DNA of 64,000 nucleotides, taken from Bolinopsis microptera (taxonomy: Eukaryota; Ctenophora; Tentaculata; Lobata; Bolinopsidae). The DNA lies in contig NC_087074.1 of the NCBI RefSeq assembly GCF_026151205.1, positions 16,937,962-17,001,961 on the forward strand, in the 5' to 3' direction. Shown here in pieces: positions 20,144 through 30,868 of the stretch. Under the pieces are notes generated by a model. It ran no database searches. It was not told the origin of the DNA and saw only the letters and a list, made by a program, of their open reading frames with translations. The position numbers were made by a program, and so were the translations under genes. The stretch's first letter is position 1, and every line of letters starts with the position of its first letter.

Positions 20144-20343
20144 CGATGACCATGGTAAAAAAAAAGAAAGAAAAAAAGAAAAAAAAGAGGGGACCCCCAA
20201 CCCATGTAGCTGAGACACCTCACAGCAAGTTGACCAAAGTGGCTCTTGCTTGTGAAAGGTGTATCAACTACCCGCCGAGGCGGTGGGTTGGGAGTCCCCC
20301 CTGGGATCATTTCGTCCGTAAATTTCGTCCGATGACCATGGTA
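20144..20343 (-). mobile_element. 3'-end-only LINE insertion with 14-bp target duplication
   Basis: CGATGACCATGGTA occurs at 20144-20157 and again at 20330-20343, bracketing a 172-bp insertion (20158-20329). Read on the minus strand, the insert starts near GACGAAATTTACGGACGAA and ends in a T-rich tail. Its roughly 135-bp body is nearly identical to the 3' end of the insertion at 23099-23516. A severely 5'-truncated copy of that LINE is the simplest reading. Confidence 0.8.
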
Positions 20344-20796
20344 CTCAAGAGACTAAATCTCACCCTCTTCCACATAGATGTGTTGGCTATAGTTTCTAGA
20401 CAGCTTCTCAGCAAGATTCTTAAAAAAGATGTTGGTTTCTCTTGCCATTCAACCTGTCGTTGAAATAACCATTGAAGACAATGTTCCATGTTCAACTTCA
20501 ATAATCAATTTAGTACACATTTTTCTTCTGCCTCATGGGTAGTCCAGTGTACATACTCATTAGTCAGTGGAGATCGAAGAGGTTTATTAGAAGCAGCTTG
20601 AGCATGATGAACTCATACATCTAAAAATTTCCTACCCATTTACTTCAATTTAAACACTTTCTTCTGACATAGAAGGGGATCGTTGCTAGCGTCGAGATTG
20701 TCTTAACCCTGCCTTAGTCAGTTGAAAGTCTGATAGCATATGTTCCGTTTGATTTGACCAAACTAATGCCTTTCATTGCTTTATAGCTCCATCTGT

Positions 20797-20852
20797 TGTA
20801 GCGCGATGCACTACTGGGTCGCGCCGAGCTAGGAAGGGTTGACATCGTCAAT
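20797..20852. repeat. Fragment of GC-rich dispersed repeat
   Basis: It carries TGTAGCGCGATGCACTACTG, the end motif of the repeat family seen at 24052-24281 and 38171-38354, and the motif GGTTGACATCGTCAATAAAC. Confidence 0.65.
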
Positions 20853-20973
20853 AAACTCTGTCTGCCTATTGTCCCCTTATTATTATCAAACATGTCAATC
20901 TTACAAATGTCAACAATCCTAAAATAATTTAGAACCTAAACGTGATCCTTTGTAAGATTATATGTCCCAAAAG

Positions 20974-23025
20974 TCAAATTGACTTGTACTCAAGTATAAA
21001 GTCGAACAATTTACTCCAATAACCACGGTTACTAGCAAGTTCTCTCAAATGAAGAATATCATCATACGACTCCAGCAAGATGAAACGCTTCCAGAGGTCA
21101 ACCTTCAGGTGGTGTAGGAGGTTACGTCTGTGAGCCCCGAGTCTACCAACTTCACTACACATCTCGCCAGCAAAGCACAGCGCAGCTTGAGCTGGTGATC
21201 TTTCATCGCTCCTCAGTATGTGTCCTAGCATCTTCCACCTAGATAACTCAGCACGCTCAGACATAGGGGTAGAGTTACTCTGTTTGTATAGGGTATCTTT
21301 GGACATCATACTGCGTGGCCAGCTGACATTCATGATCTTTCTGAGGTGGTTACGGTGACATGCATCTAGTTTGTCCCAGTACGATTTAGGCATTCCCCAG
21401 CAACTAGAGTTATACATGAGGATAGATACTACTTGGGCCTCATAGACCTTCAGCTTCTTCTGTAGGGGGATCTTACTCTGGCACCAGACCTTCTTGAAGT
21501 TCTGGAATGCTACATTGGCTAACATGATTCTTCTGGTGACATCTTTCCTACTTTCTAGCAGAGAACCCAACAACTTGCTACTGCACCATTCTTCATTCAT
21601 TCTAAGGGGTTTACCATCATCCATGACCTCATCTTTCCCAGCTATGTAGACGTGTACAAACTCTGTCTTTGATTCATTAATATTCAGATTCCACTCTTTG
21701 AACACCTTAGTAGCGACAGGGAGGAGGGCTTCTAGAGCATCTTTGTCTTCACCAAGATATAATTGATAATTTATTTGATAGTTTAGTCTGATATTGATAT
21801 TGACTATATTGATATTGTTATTATTGAATGAAGTTAACTCCAGACGTACATAATATTACTTCTTTTAACAAAGGGACTTGGAGTATAAACGACCAAGTTA
21901 GCATACATTTTCAACCAACCAAGAATTCTGGAGGCAAAGGTGGGTGCGTAAACTTTATGGTCTGTACTCTCCGATCCTGTATCACCCAGGATTCTTTTCG
22001 ACGTTTTTGGTAAAAGGTATATACCTTCTAGTCAATCTCTTGCTACTCCAAGTCCCCCAAGATTTCTAAACTAAAGTTCGTCCTAGTTATATTATATTAT
22101 ATAAAATATATTTTTTGTTTGCTGTAACTGATACTAAATAAAATTGTTGTTTTCCTGAAATTGTTGTTTTCCTGATGTCATCAGAGTAGGCATCTTCTTC
22201 AGGCATGCCGCTAGGACTAATAGGAGGGGTTGGGCGCAGCGTCACGGCACGCAGGTGGTAGCAGGCACCAGCTAGAGTGATTGTGAAACAGAGGCCTGAA
22301 ACACTATCACCTTGGGGTCCTCCATTGGTGCTGATGAATTCAAGGGAGGTAGCGTTGTTGACTCGCACCTTGATCTTGGTGTTGCTCAGGAGGAATCTCA
22401 CTAGTCTGATCTCATCTCTTGTGCACCCTGCGTCCTCTAGGAGGTTGAGCACAGTCTGCCTACTGATAGTATCGAAGGCACTGGACATGTCTAGGCCCAT
22501 CTTGTGGAGAGACCACTCTCTTTCTTTTACGATGCTGATCAACATACGGTGACACCATACCAGGTCTCCACAGCTTCTCTTCTGCTTGTAGGCAGCTTGC
22601 CATGGACCTGTGTAAGCGTCTACCTTTGCTTCAATTCTCCTGAGTGTAATGAGGGATAGCAGCTTACGAGCACAGTTACATAGTGTCAGGGGTCTGAGGC
22701 TTTTCAGTTCACCAGGAGTCTTGCCAGGCTTTTGAAGAGGGGTGATGAAACATTCTCCGACAGCGTCAAGGAACAGGTTCTCTTCAAAGCAGGTGTTGAT
22801 GATTTTGGCGTAATGGACACATAGTGCACTCCCACCATACTTGAGGAGCTCATTGGGGGTATTGTCAGGTCCATTGGCTTTGCCGTTCTTGAGGCGTTTA
22901 GCAGCGGTTTTTACCTCATATTCTGTGATAGGGCAGTCGAGGGGAGAAGGGGGACCTTCAAACGGATCAAGGGCAGGAAGTAGTGTCCCGTTATAATAGG
23001 AAGAAGAACTTCGGTGGTGAAACAG
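20974..23025 (-). pseudogene. Interrupted non-LTR retrotransposon reverse transcriptase
   Basis: Read leftward, coding similarity runs from about 23020 to 22175 and resumes from about 21765 to 20974. The first part holds RT motifs: KNGKANGPDNTPNELL near 22870, MGLDMSSAFDT near 22490, GGPQGDS near 22315, and the catalytic YSDD at about 22180-22191. The second part begins LYLGEDKDALEALLPVATK and includes the C-terminal SSCWGMPKSYWDKLDACHRN region. A repeat of about 400 bp separates them directly after YSDD, so the enzyme cannot be made intact. No endonuclease domain is visible, so the copy is 5'-truncated. Confidence 0.85.
21763..22170. mobile_element. Dispersed repeat family E, copy 1
   Basis: Shares long near-identical blocks with 44915-45735, including GTTTAGTCTGATATTGATAT, GGCAAAGGTGGGTGCGTAAA and CTCTTGCTACTCCAAGTCCC. 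It ends in a short tandem AAATTGTTGTTTTCCTG. It is inserted in the reverse-transcriptase frame described at 20974-23025. Its target duplication could not be resolved. Class unknown; the tandem-repeat tail suggests a retroposon 3' end. Confidence 0.7.
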
Positions 23026-23029
23026 CCGG

Positions 23030-23840
23030 ATGATGATGAATCATCACCCAACCCTAACCCTGTCCGAATCCCTAACTAAAGCAAATGCTGAAACCCTAGC
23101 TGACCATAAAAAAGAAGCCAAGAGCCAAGTCAAAAATCATATCAGAACACGATTCAGATTTGATCTGTTAAGAAGTACACTCATTGCACTAAGAGGAATC
23201 AGAGGAAGATCAACGGCCCAGAATCTTGAACTACAAGACATTTCCTTCAACCTCATCCCCCAGAAAACGAGCTTTGAGGTCTCCTAGATTTGTTTATGTA
23301 AATTTTGATATTTTACTGTACTATTTTATGCTGTATAAAATTTTACGGACGAAATGATTCCAGGGGGGACTCCCAACCCAACGCTTCGGCGGGTAGTTGA
23401 CGCACCTTCCACAAGCAAGAGCCGCTTTGGTCTACTTGCTGTGAGGTGTCTCAGCTACATGGGTTGGGGGTCCCCCCCTTTTTTTTCTTTTTTTTCTTAA
23501 AAAAATTTTTTTTTTTAAATGCTGAAACCCTAACTCTAATATAACGAGAAATTAGGGCAAATTCCTTATATGGTCATATCACGCGATCAAAACAGTTTTC
23601 GCCGATATCTCGCCAGGGGAGCATTTTTAACCCTATGTCATGTCGGTGATTCGGAATCAGCGTCCGAAAATACATCAATTTAAGTTACTGGGCGGCGCTC
23701 AGCCTGTATGTACTGTCATTCCGCGGATATTGTTTATGAACATAATAGCCTGGGTCAAGTCGGTTTAAACTGTCTGGGGCCCTTTTTTGAGAAATCTCGA
23801 AGATCGACTGTAAAGTGATTAAGCACGCTCGGAAACAGCC
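23030..23840. repeat. Dispersed repeat family D, copy 1 (interrupted)
   Basis: Sequence at 23030-23098 and 23533-23830 matches 57370-57710 in reverse complement: shared blocks include CCCAACCCTAACCCT, ATGCTGAAACCCTAACTCTA, ACGAGAAATTAG, and AATCTCGAAGATCGACTGTA-like sequence. Copy 1 was later split by the LINE fragment at 23099-23516. Confidence 0.7.
23083..23532 (+). mobile_element. 5'-truncated PHD/REL-type LINE with 16-bp target duplication
   Basis: AAATGCTGAAACCCTA occurs at 23083-23098 and 23517-23532, bracketing a 418-bp insertion (23099-23516). Codons 23099-23281 encode a remnant beginning ADHKKEAKSQ and containing RFRFDLLRSTLIALRGIRGR. This matches the extreme C terminus of the intact 1175-aa protein at 39872-43399 (RLRFELLKTVLIAVRGHRGR). 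A 3' untranslated region of about 230 bp follows and ends in a T-rich tail, unlike the A tail of the intact element, so this is a different subfamily. Confidence 0.85.
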
Positions 23841-23876
23841 AGTGGGGTGAAAGTTAACATAGCTATGTGTATATGT

Positions 23877-24027
23877 TGCTCTAACCAGAGCCCTCTCGCT
23901 TGCAGTAGCGCGCGACCTACTTGTGAAACAAGCGCGTCACGCAGTACGCGTAGGCACATGGCTATGTGAAGTGTATATGCGTAGTGCATGACGCGCTACT
24001 GCATGCGAGAGGGCTCTGGTTAGAGCA
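23877..24027. mobile_element. MITE family B, copy 1
   Basis: The 23-bp ends TGCTCTAACCAGAGCCCTCTCGC are inverted across 151 bp and continue as imperfect pairing (GCAGTAGCGCG). A second copy lies at 36983-37124. Confidence 0.8.
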
Positions 24028-24051
24028 AGGGTGAAAGGTCTAGTCTGTTCT

Positions 24052-24281
24052 TGTCATACGTTGTATGACCCGCCGCGCACGAGTGTGCGGCTCCCCTGTA
24101 TCCGGTATCGTAGAAACTCTACATAGTGAAACGACCGTGGTTGATTCACGATGTCAATCCTTCGCAGCTCGGTGAGGCACAGTGGTGCATCTCGCCGATC
24201 TAGCGATCTTGCTAGAAGCATTATTTGGTTGCGAGAAGCATTATTTGATGCGCGCGCGACCCAGTAGTGCATCGCGCTACA
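24052..24281. mobile_element. GC-rich dispersed repeat family C, copy 1
   Basis: It starts with the hairpin GTCATACGTTGTATGAC and ends with GTAGTGCATCGCGCTACAA, itself near-palindromic. A reverse-complement copy occupies 38171-38354, and a start-only copy lies at 36086-36190. It is strikingly GC-rich for the window. Confidence 0.75.
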
Positions 24282-24454
24282 ACATAATTCTTACGACTTT
24301 AGCCATACAAATTATATAACTCTCTCTGCAGATCATAGAATTGAGCAAAAATGGCGATGAGAAGAGATTGGAGATAAGAGTTTCATATCAACAGTCATCT
24401 TGAACTTTGTCCAACAGGGAAAGTGTATTTGTTACTAAAGATTTCTAATTCTTG

Positions 24455-24573
24455 TTTCACGATGTCAATCCTTCACAGCTCGGCGAGGCCCTGCAGTGGT
24501 GCATCTCGCCGATCTAGCGATCTTGCAAGACGAATTATTTGATGCGCGGCGCGGCCCAGTAGTGGATCGCGCT
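24455..24573. repeat. GC-rich family C fragment
   Basis: Repeats the right half of 24052-24281, from CACGATGTCAATCCTTC to ATCGCGCTACAA, with small deletions. Confidence 0.75.
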
Positions 24574-25049
24574 ACAATTTCAATATGTTTTCGTGAAGAA
24601 ATCATTTAATAATTGATCGGGGAGTTGACCAAAGGCCATTAAAAACTGCTTTCACTCACCATCAAACAATCCACAATCCAAAACGTCACATTTAATGTTT
24701 AAAAACAAACGTGCCAAAAAATTATTTAAACAGGAAGTTACCAAAAAAGTGAACCCTTATCCTCATAGTTACTTTAGCCCTCCTTACGACTTTAGATAAA
24801 AAATGTTCACTTATCTTGGTATTATATTTGCCAAATACAACATCAAACATACACTTACAGATTACAGAAGCACATAAAACTAAAAGTAAATTGAGAAGTC
24901 CGATTTAATCATAATCTATCTTAGGCTTTAAACTTAAAGTTACATCCCCATTCCCTGTAAAGTTTTAGCTCTTATCAGCAATTAAATACGGGTGTCATAG
25001 TATATATAGTATAGCATAGTAATCAGTAGCAGTAGGTTTCAAAGATAAA

Positions 25050-26848
25050 TTACTGATTACCACTTGATATTAGTCCTAGCACAAAAACACGATTATCATT
25101 TTCCATTTCGGATCCCAAAATAGATCCAAAGAGCCACGAGCGTACAGTTAGTGGTGAGAAAATCTTTGAATATGATGTCTTGACTGGTACCGCGGCGGTT
25201 GTCTCGCAATTCCAAACCATGTCATCGATTCTTACGAATAGAATTATATTATTCGATAGCTTAGCGTCTCCATTGTCGTGTTTACAGACTGGTTTGCAGA
25301 ATACAACACGAAATCTTGTCCGGTGTTGGAAAAAATCACAAATGACCCTCTCAATGAGGGGGCATTTTGTGTGAACCGTCACCTCAATAGTTTTTCCACC
25401 TGCAAAAGTAATCATTATCATCATTTATAATATGTATAGTGTATACCGATTATTATGCTAGAATATTTTGTTCTGGTGTTTGCATGATAACCATTCTATA
25501 ATAGGGTGTTCACATATAATCTGATACTTTTTGGCCAAGTTTTAAACCCCTCCCCTCCGTAATCAGTTTCTAACTATAAAATAAGCCGATCATAAATTCT
25601 CAGAATTCGTATCCAGAAATGTTTCGAACCTGGGAAGCTGCAAGGAGAGGTAAAAGAAACAGCAGACGGATCTAAAACAGCATTATAGGTAAAATCTTTA
25701 GCGGCGTTTTGTAACTCTGGTTTTATAAGCGTCCAATATGATGAGAGTTTGACGAAAGCAGCTTGGAAGTTGACTACTGTTGGAAAGTAACGGTTAATGA
25801 CATAATTCACATAATTTACATAATATATCCTAACTTGTAAATATTTTATTGAAATGTTAAATTCTCAATATCTTGCTGTTTTAAAGACGTGCAATGTATG
25901 GTGACTCAGTCAACATGACAAACCTGACAAGTTCTTTAGCAGGGAGGACATACCAGAGATACCCTGAAAGTGTTGTCTGATAAAGTTGATAGCACTGCCG
26001 CAACGGTTTGTGGCTGCCAGTACATCCAGCAGATTTCTATCTGTTGACAAGTTTACAACACAGTCACCAGAGTTTATCTGATCGAGAGCGTGGCCAGGTG
26101 GAGTCTGGTTCACGTTTGTGAAACTCTGATGAATCCCCTGGAACCTGATAAAAGAATGCTAAAGATGAATTGGGATCAGGTCATCAGGTGACTCATATCT
26201 TTGTTCTATAATTTGTTATGATACTATTGGGAGTAATGAATTGATGTCAATCATTATGATAACTGAAAAATGAGAATTAAAGTATTGAGATATTTTCTGT
26301 CGTACTAAAAGTAATTTAGAAGAGCAAAGAGAATATAATTCCCTTACAATAATAATCAAAACAAGAACCTTTTTCCGAGAATGTGTCTGCATGCGGAGGA
26401 GAGAATTTGCCCGTCTCCAATAATCACCACACTTGTTGGTTTATTGAGCTCCATTACTTTGTGTAGACACAGGGACACAGCTAGCGAGGCCCACACCTCG
26501 GGAGAGAAGCCGTACTCCTCACTGAAACAACACAACAACATCATTCGTTGGTTTATCGTTTGTTTATCGTTTTATTTGTTTATCGCTTATTTATCGCTTG
26601 TTTATCGCTTGTTTATCGCTTGTTTATCGTTTGTTTATCGTTTGTTTATCATTTGTTTATCGCTTGTTTATCGCTTGTTTATCGCTTGTTTATCGCTTGT
26701 TTATCGCTTGTTTATCGTTTGTTTATCGCTTGTTTATCGCTTGTTTATCGTTGACTTGAAGTGTAAAGACGGAAATCTAATTTCTGCACCAAGGGAGAGA
26801 TGACCCCTACCTCCAGGATGTAGAATACTCATATAATAATAATAACAT
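25050..26848 (-). CDS. Unrecognised five-exon gene, about 292 aa
   Basis: Minus-strand exons join in phase: 26811-26848, 26369-26521, 25954-26144, 25630-25776 and 25050-25399 (879 bp, 292 aa). The four downstream exons are well supported: each has GT-AG borders and compatible phase, and each is open only in the joined frame. The first exon, with ATG at 26846-26848, is a weaker choice. The protein is soluble-looking with mixed charge. Recognisable stretches are YGFSPEVWASLAVSL, VVIIGDGQIL, NLLDVLAATNRCGSAINFI and a Cys-rich patch CKPVCKHDNGD near the C terminus. I do not recognise the family, and no transmembrane segment or signal peptide is obvious. Confidence 0.65.
26547..26753. repeat. 11-bp minisatellite in an intron
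   Basis: About 19 copies of GTTTATCGCTT with T/C variants. It lies in the first intron of the gene at 25050-26848, beside the exon starting at 26521. Confidence 0.95.
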
Positions 26849-26849
26849 T

Positions 26850-27760
26850 CTGTTGAGTATAATATGTGGCCCTGTTAGACGTTAGTGTAACTTTTGCTTG
26901 ATCCCTGATTGTTTGTTCTCTAATATTTTGTATAAACAATATACATTTCAATCTTGTATATATGTCCCGTCTATATTTCATGTTCTCCTCTGGTCTCTAC
27001 GATCAGCTGACTCCGGGCCAGAAAATCATTATCGAGTGCCATGGTTTGAAACCTTGACAGTCGAGAACAGTTGAGACCGTGTATAAAAATACAGTGACAT
27101 ATTCTGCCCGCCCCTCCCCCCCCCCCCCCCGACATTAATCTCGTAGGTGGTTGTCACGAACTTGCATTCTTTTATTCCGCGGAGAGTTAAGTGTAAATTG
27201 TTTAGTTAATGAAGTCATCATTTTCAAGAAGTCCCATCTACTCTCGTAAACATTACACCATCGTTTGTGATACCTTGGACACTACCGTGCAATATGATAT
27301 TACTCCTAATCTCTCTATAACGTAATCTCTATGTTGTTGTTTTACATTCTAAGGCATTTATACTCGGTACTCATTAGTCAGCGTTTGGTACTTTTGATTT
27401 TGGCTTTATGTGGTCACTAGTGTAACCGTGCCTTTATGTGGTCATGCTATGTTAAAACACATGTTATTAAGTTTCATTGTGTTATTAAGTTCATTGTGCT
27501 TCGTTTGCTTTATATTTGTTAGTTTGTTGGGGGGAGGGGTGGGGTGGTATTTGAAGAGCTTTATAATTTCTGGACAATAACCACATGTGTAGGGTGGGGT
27601 TGGGTGTGAACAGAGTTTGTATTTTGTTCCTATCCTAAGTTGTGTGGGCCAAATGTAAAAGAAAACATAGTGGCCTTGTGTCAATATTGTGTAGCTTTGC
27701 TTCTTTTTCCGTAAGCGGATCAACAGCAAGAAAATATGTACACATTACACGTAAATGGTG
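26850..27760. other. Gene-free stretch
   Basis: Includes a poly-C tract at 27114-27131 and G-rich patches near 27525-27605. The region immediately right of 26848 would hold the promoter of the unrecognised gene, but no TATA or initiator was identified. Confidence 0.4.
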
Positions 27761-27763
27761 AGG

Positions 27764-28200
27764 TAAATGTGTGTAGGACCTGAATGTGTGTAGGACCTGA
27801 ATGTGTGTAGGACCTGAATGTGTGTAGGACCTGAATGTGTGTAGGACCTGAATGTGTGTAGGACCTGAATGTGTGTATGACCTGAATGTGTGTAGGACCT
27901 GAATGTGTGTAGGACCTGAATGTGTGTAGGACCTGAATGTGTGTAGGACCTGAATGTGTGTAGGACCTGAATGTGTGTAGGACCTGAATGTGTGTAGGAC
28001 CTGAATGTGTGTAGGACCTGAATGTGTGTATGACCTGAATGTGTGTACTGTGTAGGACCTGAATGTGTATACTGTGTAGGACCTGAATGTGTGTAGGACA
28101 TGAATGTGTGTACTGTGTAGGACCTGAATGTGTGTAGGACATGAATGTGTGTACTGTGTAGGACCTGAATGTGTGTAGGACCTGAATGTGTGTAGGACCT
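27764..28200. repeat. 17-bp minisatellite
   Basis: About 25 copies of GTGTGTAGGACCTGAAT, with 6-bp expansions (TACTGTGTA) near 28045-28160. All three reverse frames stay open because 17 is not a multiple of three and the unit lacks stops, so these frames are not genes. Confidence 0.97.
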
Positions 28201-28734
28201 AAACTGTCGGTTTGTAGAGAGTGTTATAGTGCTCATCACAGTGTGTTACACAATTTTGTGAAATATGATATTATTTCTAATCTCTCTCTAATCTTTGTGG
28301 ATCATATTTTGAAAAACTTCTGGCGAGGAAATTTTCAAGTAGCTGACGATGTTTATAAACATCGTGTCCTTGGACACGTTCATTGAAGTTTGAGGATATA
28401 TGGACACGTTCATTTGAGTTTGAGGATATTGGTAAACAAAAATAATAGCGTTTTCGACGATAGTGGCTTAATTTTGACATCTATTAACCTAGCACGTTCA
28501 GAAGTTCTGAACATTAGCCACGTAACCCATACTCCCATATGCACTGCTCAGAAAGAAAATCTATTGTTGTTAGGTACTATAATGTTTCAAATGTCACATT
28601 TTGTGTGACTTAGTTAACTGCAGTTGTCTAATTATCATTCCTTGGTCTGAAATATAGTAGATAAGGTCAATCTAACAATTATGATACAACATTGGTTAAA
28701 GGGCACGGATCGAACGGTTACAAGGCAATATTTG

Positions 28735-30555
28735 GGTAACTTTGTCACACTCAGAATAACATCCCTCTATTCTACTGTGAGGTGTCTTCAAAACCCTTTC
28801 AACTCATTATCTGATGGTTGATCTACCAATCATAGCCCTAAAATATGTTGTTTTGAATAGTTAGCTAATACAGGCACTTAGTTATTGGGAAATGAGGTTA
28901 ATTCTGTCACAATATATGGAATTTTTGGCGAATTATTTATATCTGATTTTGGTTTGAAAGGCGGGAAAACTTTATATGATGACAATGTAGTTGATGCAAG
29001 TTAGGATCAGTTGATGTTTACATTGTCACAAAATTGATACGAAATCGTAAATAGGTTAAAAACAATGATTATAGAATGAAACAGTCTATTATAATAACTC
29101 TTATAATAACTGATGTGACAAAGTAAACATGTCTTGCCCCTATTTTGAAGATCTATATTCTATAATTCTATTAGAATTCAACATTCTTTCAGAAAAAATT
29201 GGTAGAATATTGTCCAGAATATCAGAGCTTAAATTTGACAATTTTAGGTTAAATTCGTCAAAGTCACAAAAAATGTGACAAAATTAACTTTTCCTGCCCT
29301 AACAATTTCAAGATAGTGTAAAAATTAGCATAGGCTGCTTTATTACCTATATAGATCAATCCAAACTACAAAAAAATATATGTTAATGTGATGCGCGACG
29401 ATTACCTAACTCTTATAATAACTGATGTGACAAAGTGAACATGTCTTGCCCCTATTTTGAAGATCTATAACTCCATTAGAATTCAACATTCTTTCAAAAA
29501 CGATTGGAAGAATATTTTCCAGAACATCAGAGCTCAATTTTAACAATTTTAGATTAAATTGTCAAATAAACTGAAAATGTCACGAAATTAACTTTCCCTG
29601 CCCCAACAATATCAAGATAGTGTGTTAAAATTGGCATAGGATGCTTTATTGCCGATATTCATCGATCCAAACTACGAAAAAGATCTGTTAATCTGATGAC
29701 GATTACCTAACTCTTATAATAACTAATGTGACAAAGTAAACATGTCTTGACCCTATTTTGAAGATCTATACCTGTATTAGAATACTATGTAACTGTATCA
29801 TCAAAAAAATTTCGATAAACTAGTCATTTTGCCAGCAAGGAGCTAACACATAACAGAGTTATAATAATTTTTTGTGACGAAATTACCCTATTTTTGACCA
29901 TGTTGCGGTAGTTTAATTGTGACACTGTTAACATATTACCACCGGTCACCGGATAATGATTTATGTGACTGGTGCATGGTACTAGCAGTGTTGTTTGATC
30001 CATTATAGTACGCAATATAAGGGGTTTAAGCTGGTATATCATTATTTGTTCAATTTCACACATGTTCAGATATCATCAAGATCATGTGACAAAGTAAACT
30101 TGGTTGTGCCTTCTGTGTTTTAATTCCTTACGACTATATGATATAATAACAATTCCCAGCACTTCCAGGCCATCAAATAAACCTACACTACTCAGCATTG
30201 CTTATCAGGGTGCCCTAAACATTCATCACATATTTTCTTTAATGTGTGACAGAGTAAACCTGAGTGCACCATCTAACGAAAAATGTCGTCAAATATGTAG
30301 GTAATGGTCATATGTACCCATCCAATTAACTGGACACCCAAAAATTTGGTCATAAACGGTGGCAAGGGGTCCATATTTACTCCGTCACATGTTTATAGTG
30401 TGACAATGTAACCATTACCGTGCCGGCCGTATTTAAGCGATATCTTATCACCTGATTAAGATATCGTTATGTGACAAAGTTAGCCTGGAGGATGAGACGA
30501 TTATCCTAACCATCAAGGGTTTATGTAATTTCATAGTGTGACAAAGTCAACTACA
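28735..30555. repeat. Array of dispersed TGTGACAAAGT motifs
   Basis: About 14 occurrences of a motif close to TGTGACAAAGTNAAC. Forward examples start near 29112, 29274, 29424, 29726, 29873, 30084, 30247, 30399, 30470 and 30539. Reverse or rearranged examples are near 28739, 28904, 29023 and 29577. Spacing is irregular (about 60-160 bp). All lie inside the 36-bp inverted repeats. Confidence 0.8.
29091..29830. repeat. Tandem repeat with period of about 300 bp
   Basis: Units begin CTCTTATAATAACTGATGTG near 29098, 29409 and 29711, and share CATGTCTTGCCCCTATTTTG. Two units are nearly full length and the third is partial. They lie inside the inverted-repeat transposon. Confidence 0.85.
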
Positions 30556-30620
30556 CTGTGCCTTTTAATAGGGTCACTTATATTTACCAATATCCTCAAA
30601 CTCAAATGAACGTGTCCATA

Positions 30621-30775
30621 TACATACCTTCTAGCCACTCTCTTGCTACTCCAAGTCACCTATGATATCTGGCCGAAAGGTCGTTCTAGTTATATATAAA
30701 ATATATTTTTGTTTGCTTTAATTGATATCAAATACAATTTTTGTTTCCTTGAATTGTTTTTTTCTTGATTGTTTT
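30621..30775. repeat. Family E, copy 3 (partial)
   Basis: Matches the right end of the repeats at 21763-22170 and 44915-45735: ATACCTTCTAG, CTCTTGCTACTCCAAGTC, then an AT-rich tail. It directly abuts the TA outside the inverted-repeat transposon. Confidence 0.65.
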
Positions 30776-30805
30776 GCAACAATGTTAATTTTCAATCGGT
30801 CAATA

Positions 30806-30852
30806 ATATTGAATAAGTTATACACATTTGTGTATAACTTATTCAATATTAA
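30806..30852. terminator. Perfect hairpin 3' of the small membrane ORF
   Basis: AATATTGAATAAGTTATACA is followed, after a short ATTT-containing loop, by its exact complement. The arms are about 21 nt. It starts 17 bp beyond the stop codon of the minus-strand ORF at 30869-30997, so it would sit in that transcript's 3' untranslated region. Whether it affects 3'-end formation is unknown. Confidence 0.5.
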
Positions 30853-30868
30853 TTAATTGTTTGTCCCG

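Larger units (their letters stand above)
28371..30620. mobile_element. 2.2-kb transposon with perfect 36-bp inverted repeats
   Basis: The 36 bp at 28401-28436, beginning TGGACACGTTCATTTGAG, are exactly inverted at 30583-30618. TA flanks each end (28399-28400 and 30619-30620), consistent with a Tc1/mariner-type TA duplication. A near-copy of the outer 30 bp lies directly before the left end (28371-28400). No transposase frame is present. The interior carries many copies of a GTGACAAAGT-like motif and a tandem repeat of about 300 bp, listed separately. Confidence 0.8.

Noticed and set aside
20158-20329. tRNA-derived SINE with a B-box-like GGTTGGGAGTCCC
   Set aside because: The match to the B-box is weak and no A-box is convincing. 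Sharing its body with a LINE carrying an RT remnant explains it better.
23040-23098. CCCTAACCCT runs as telomere-like repeats
   Set aside because: Only a few irregular units, and the same text recurs within dispersed family D at 57.7 kb.
24052-24281. Helitron, because of terminal hairpins
   Set aside because: No TC start or CTAG end with the hairpin in the expected place, and no A/T host dinucleotide insertion could be shown.
27720-28239. Reverse-strand 140-164-codon frames of HTFRSYTHSGP type, and a CRISPR-like look
   Set aside because: Head-to-tail 17-bp repeats without spacers in a eukaryote; a minisatellite, neither a gene nor a CRISPR array.
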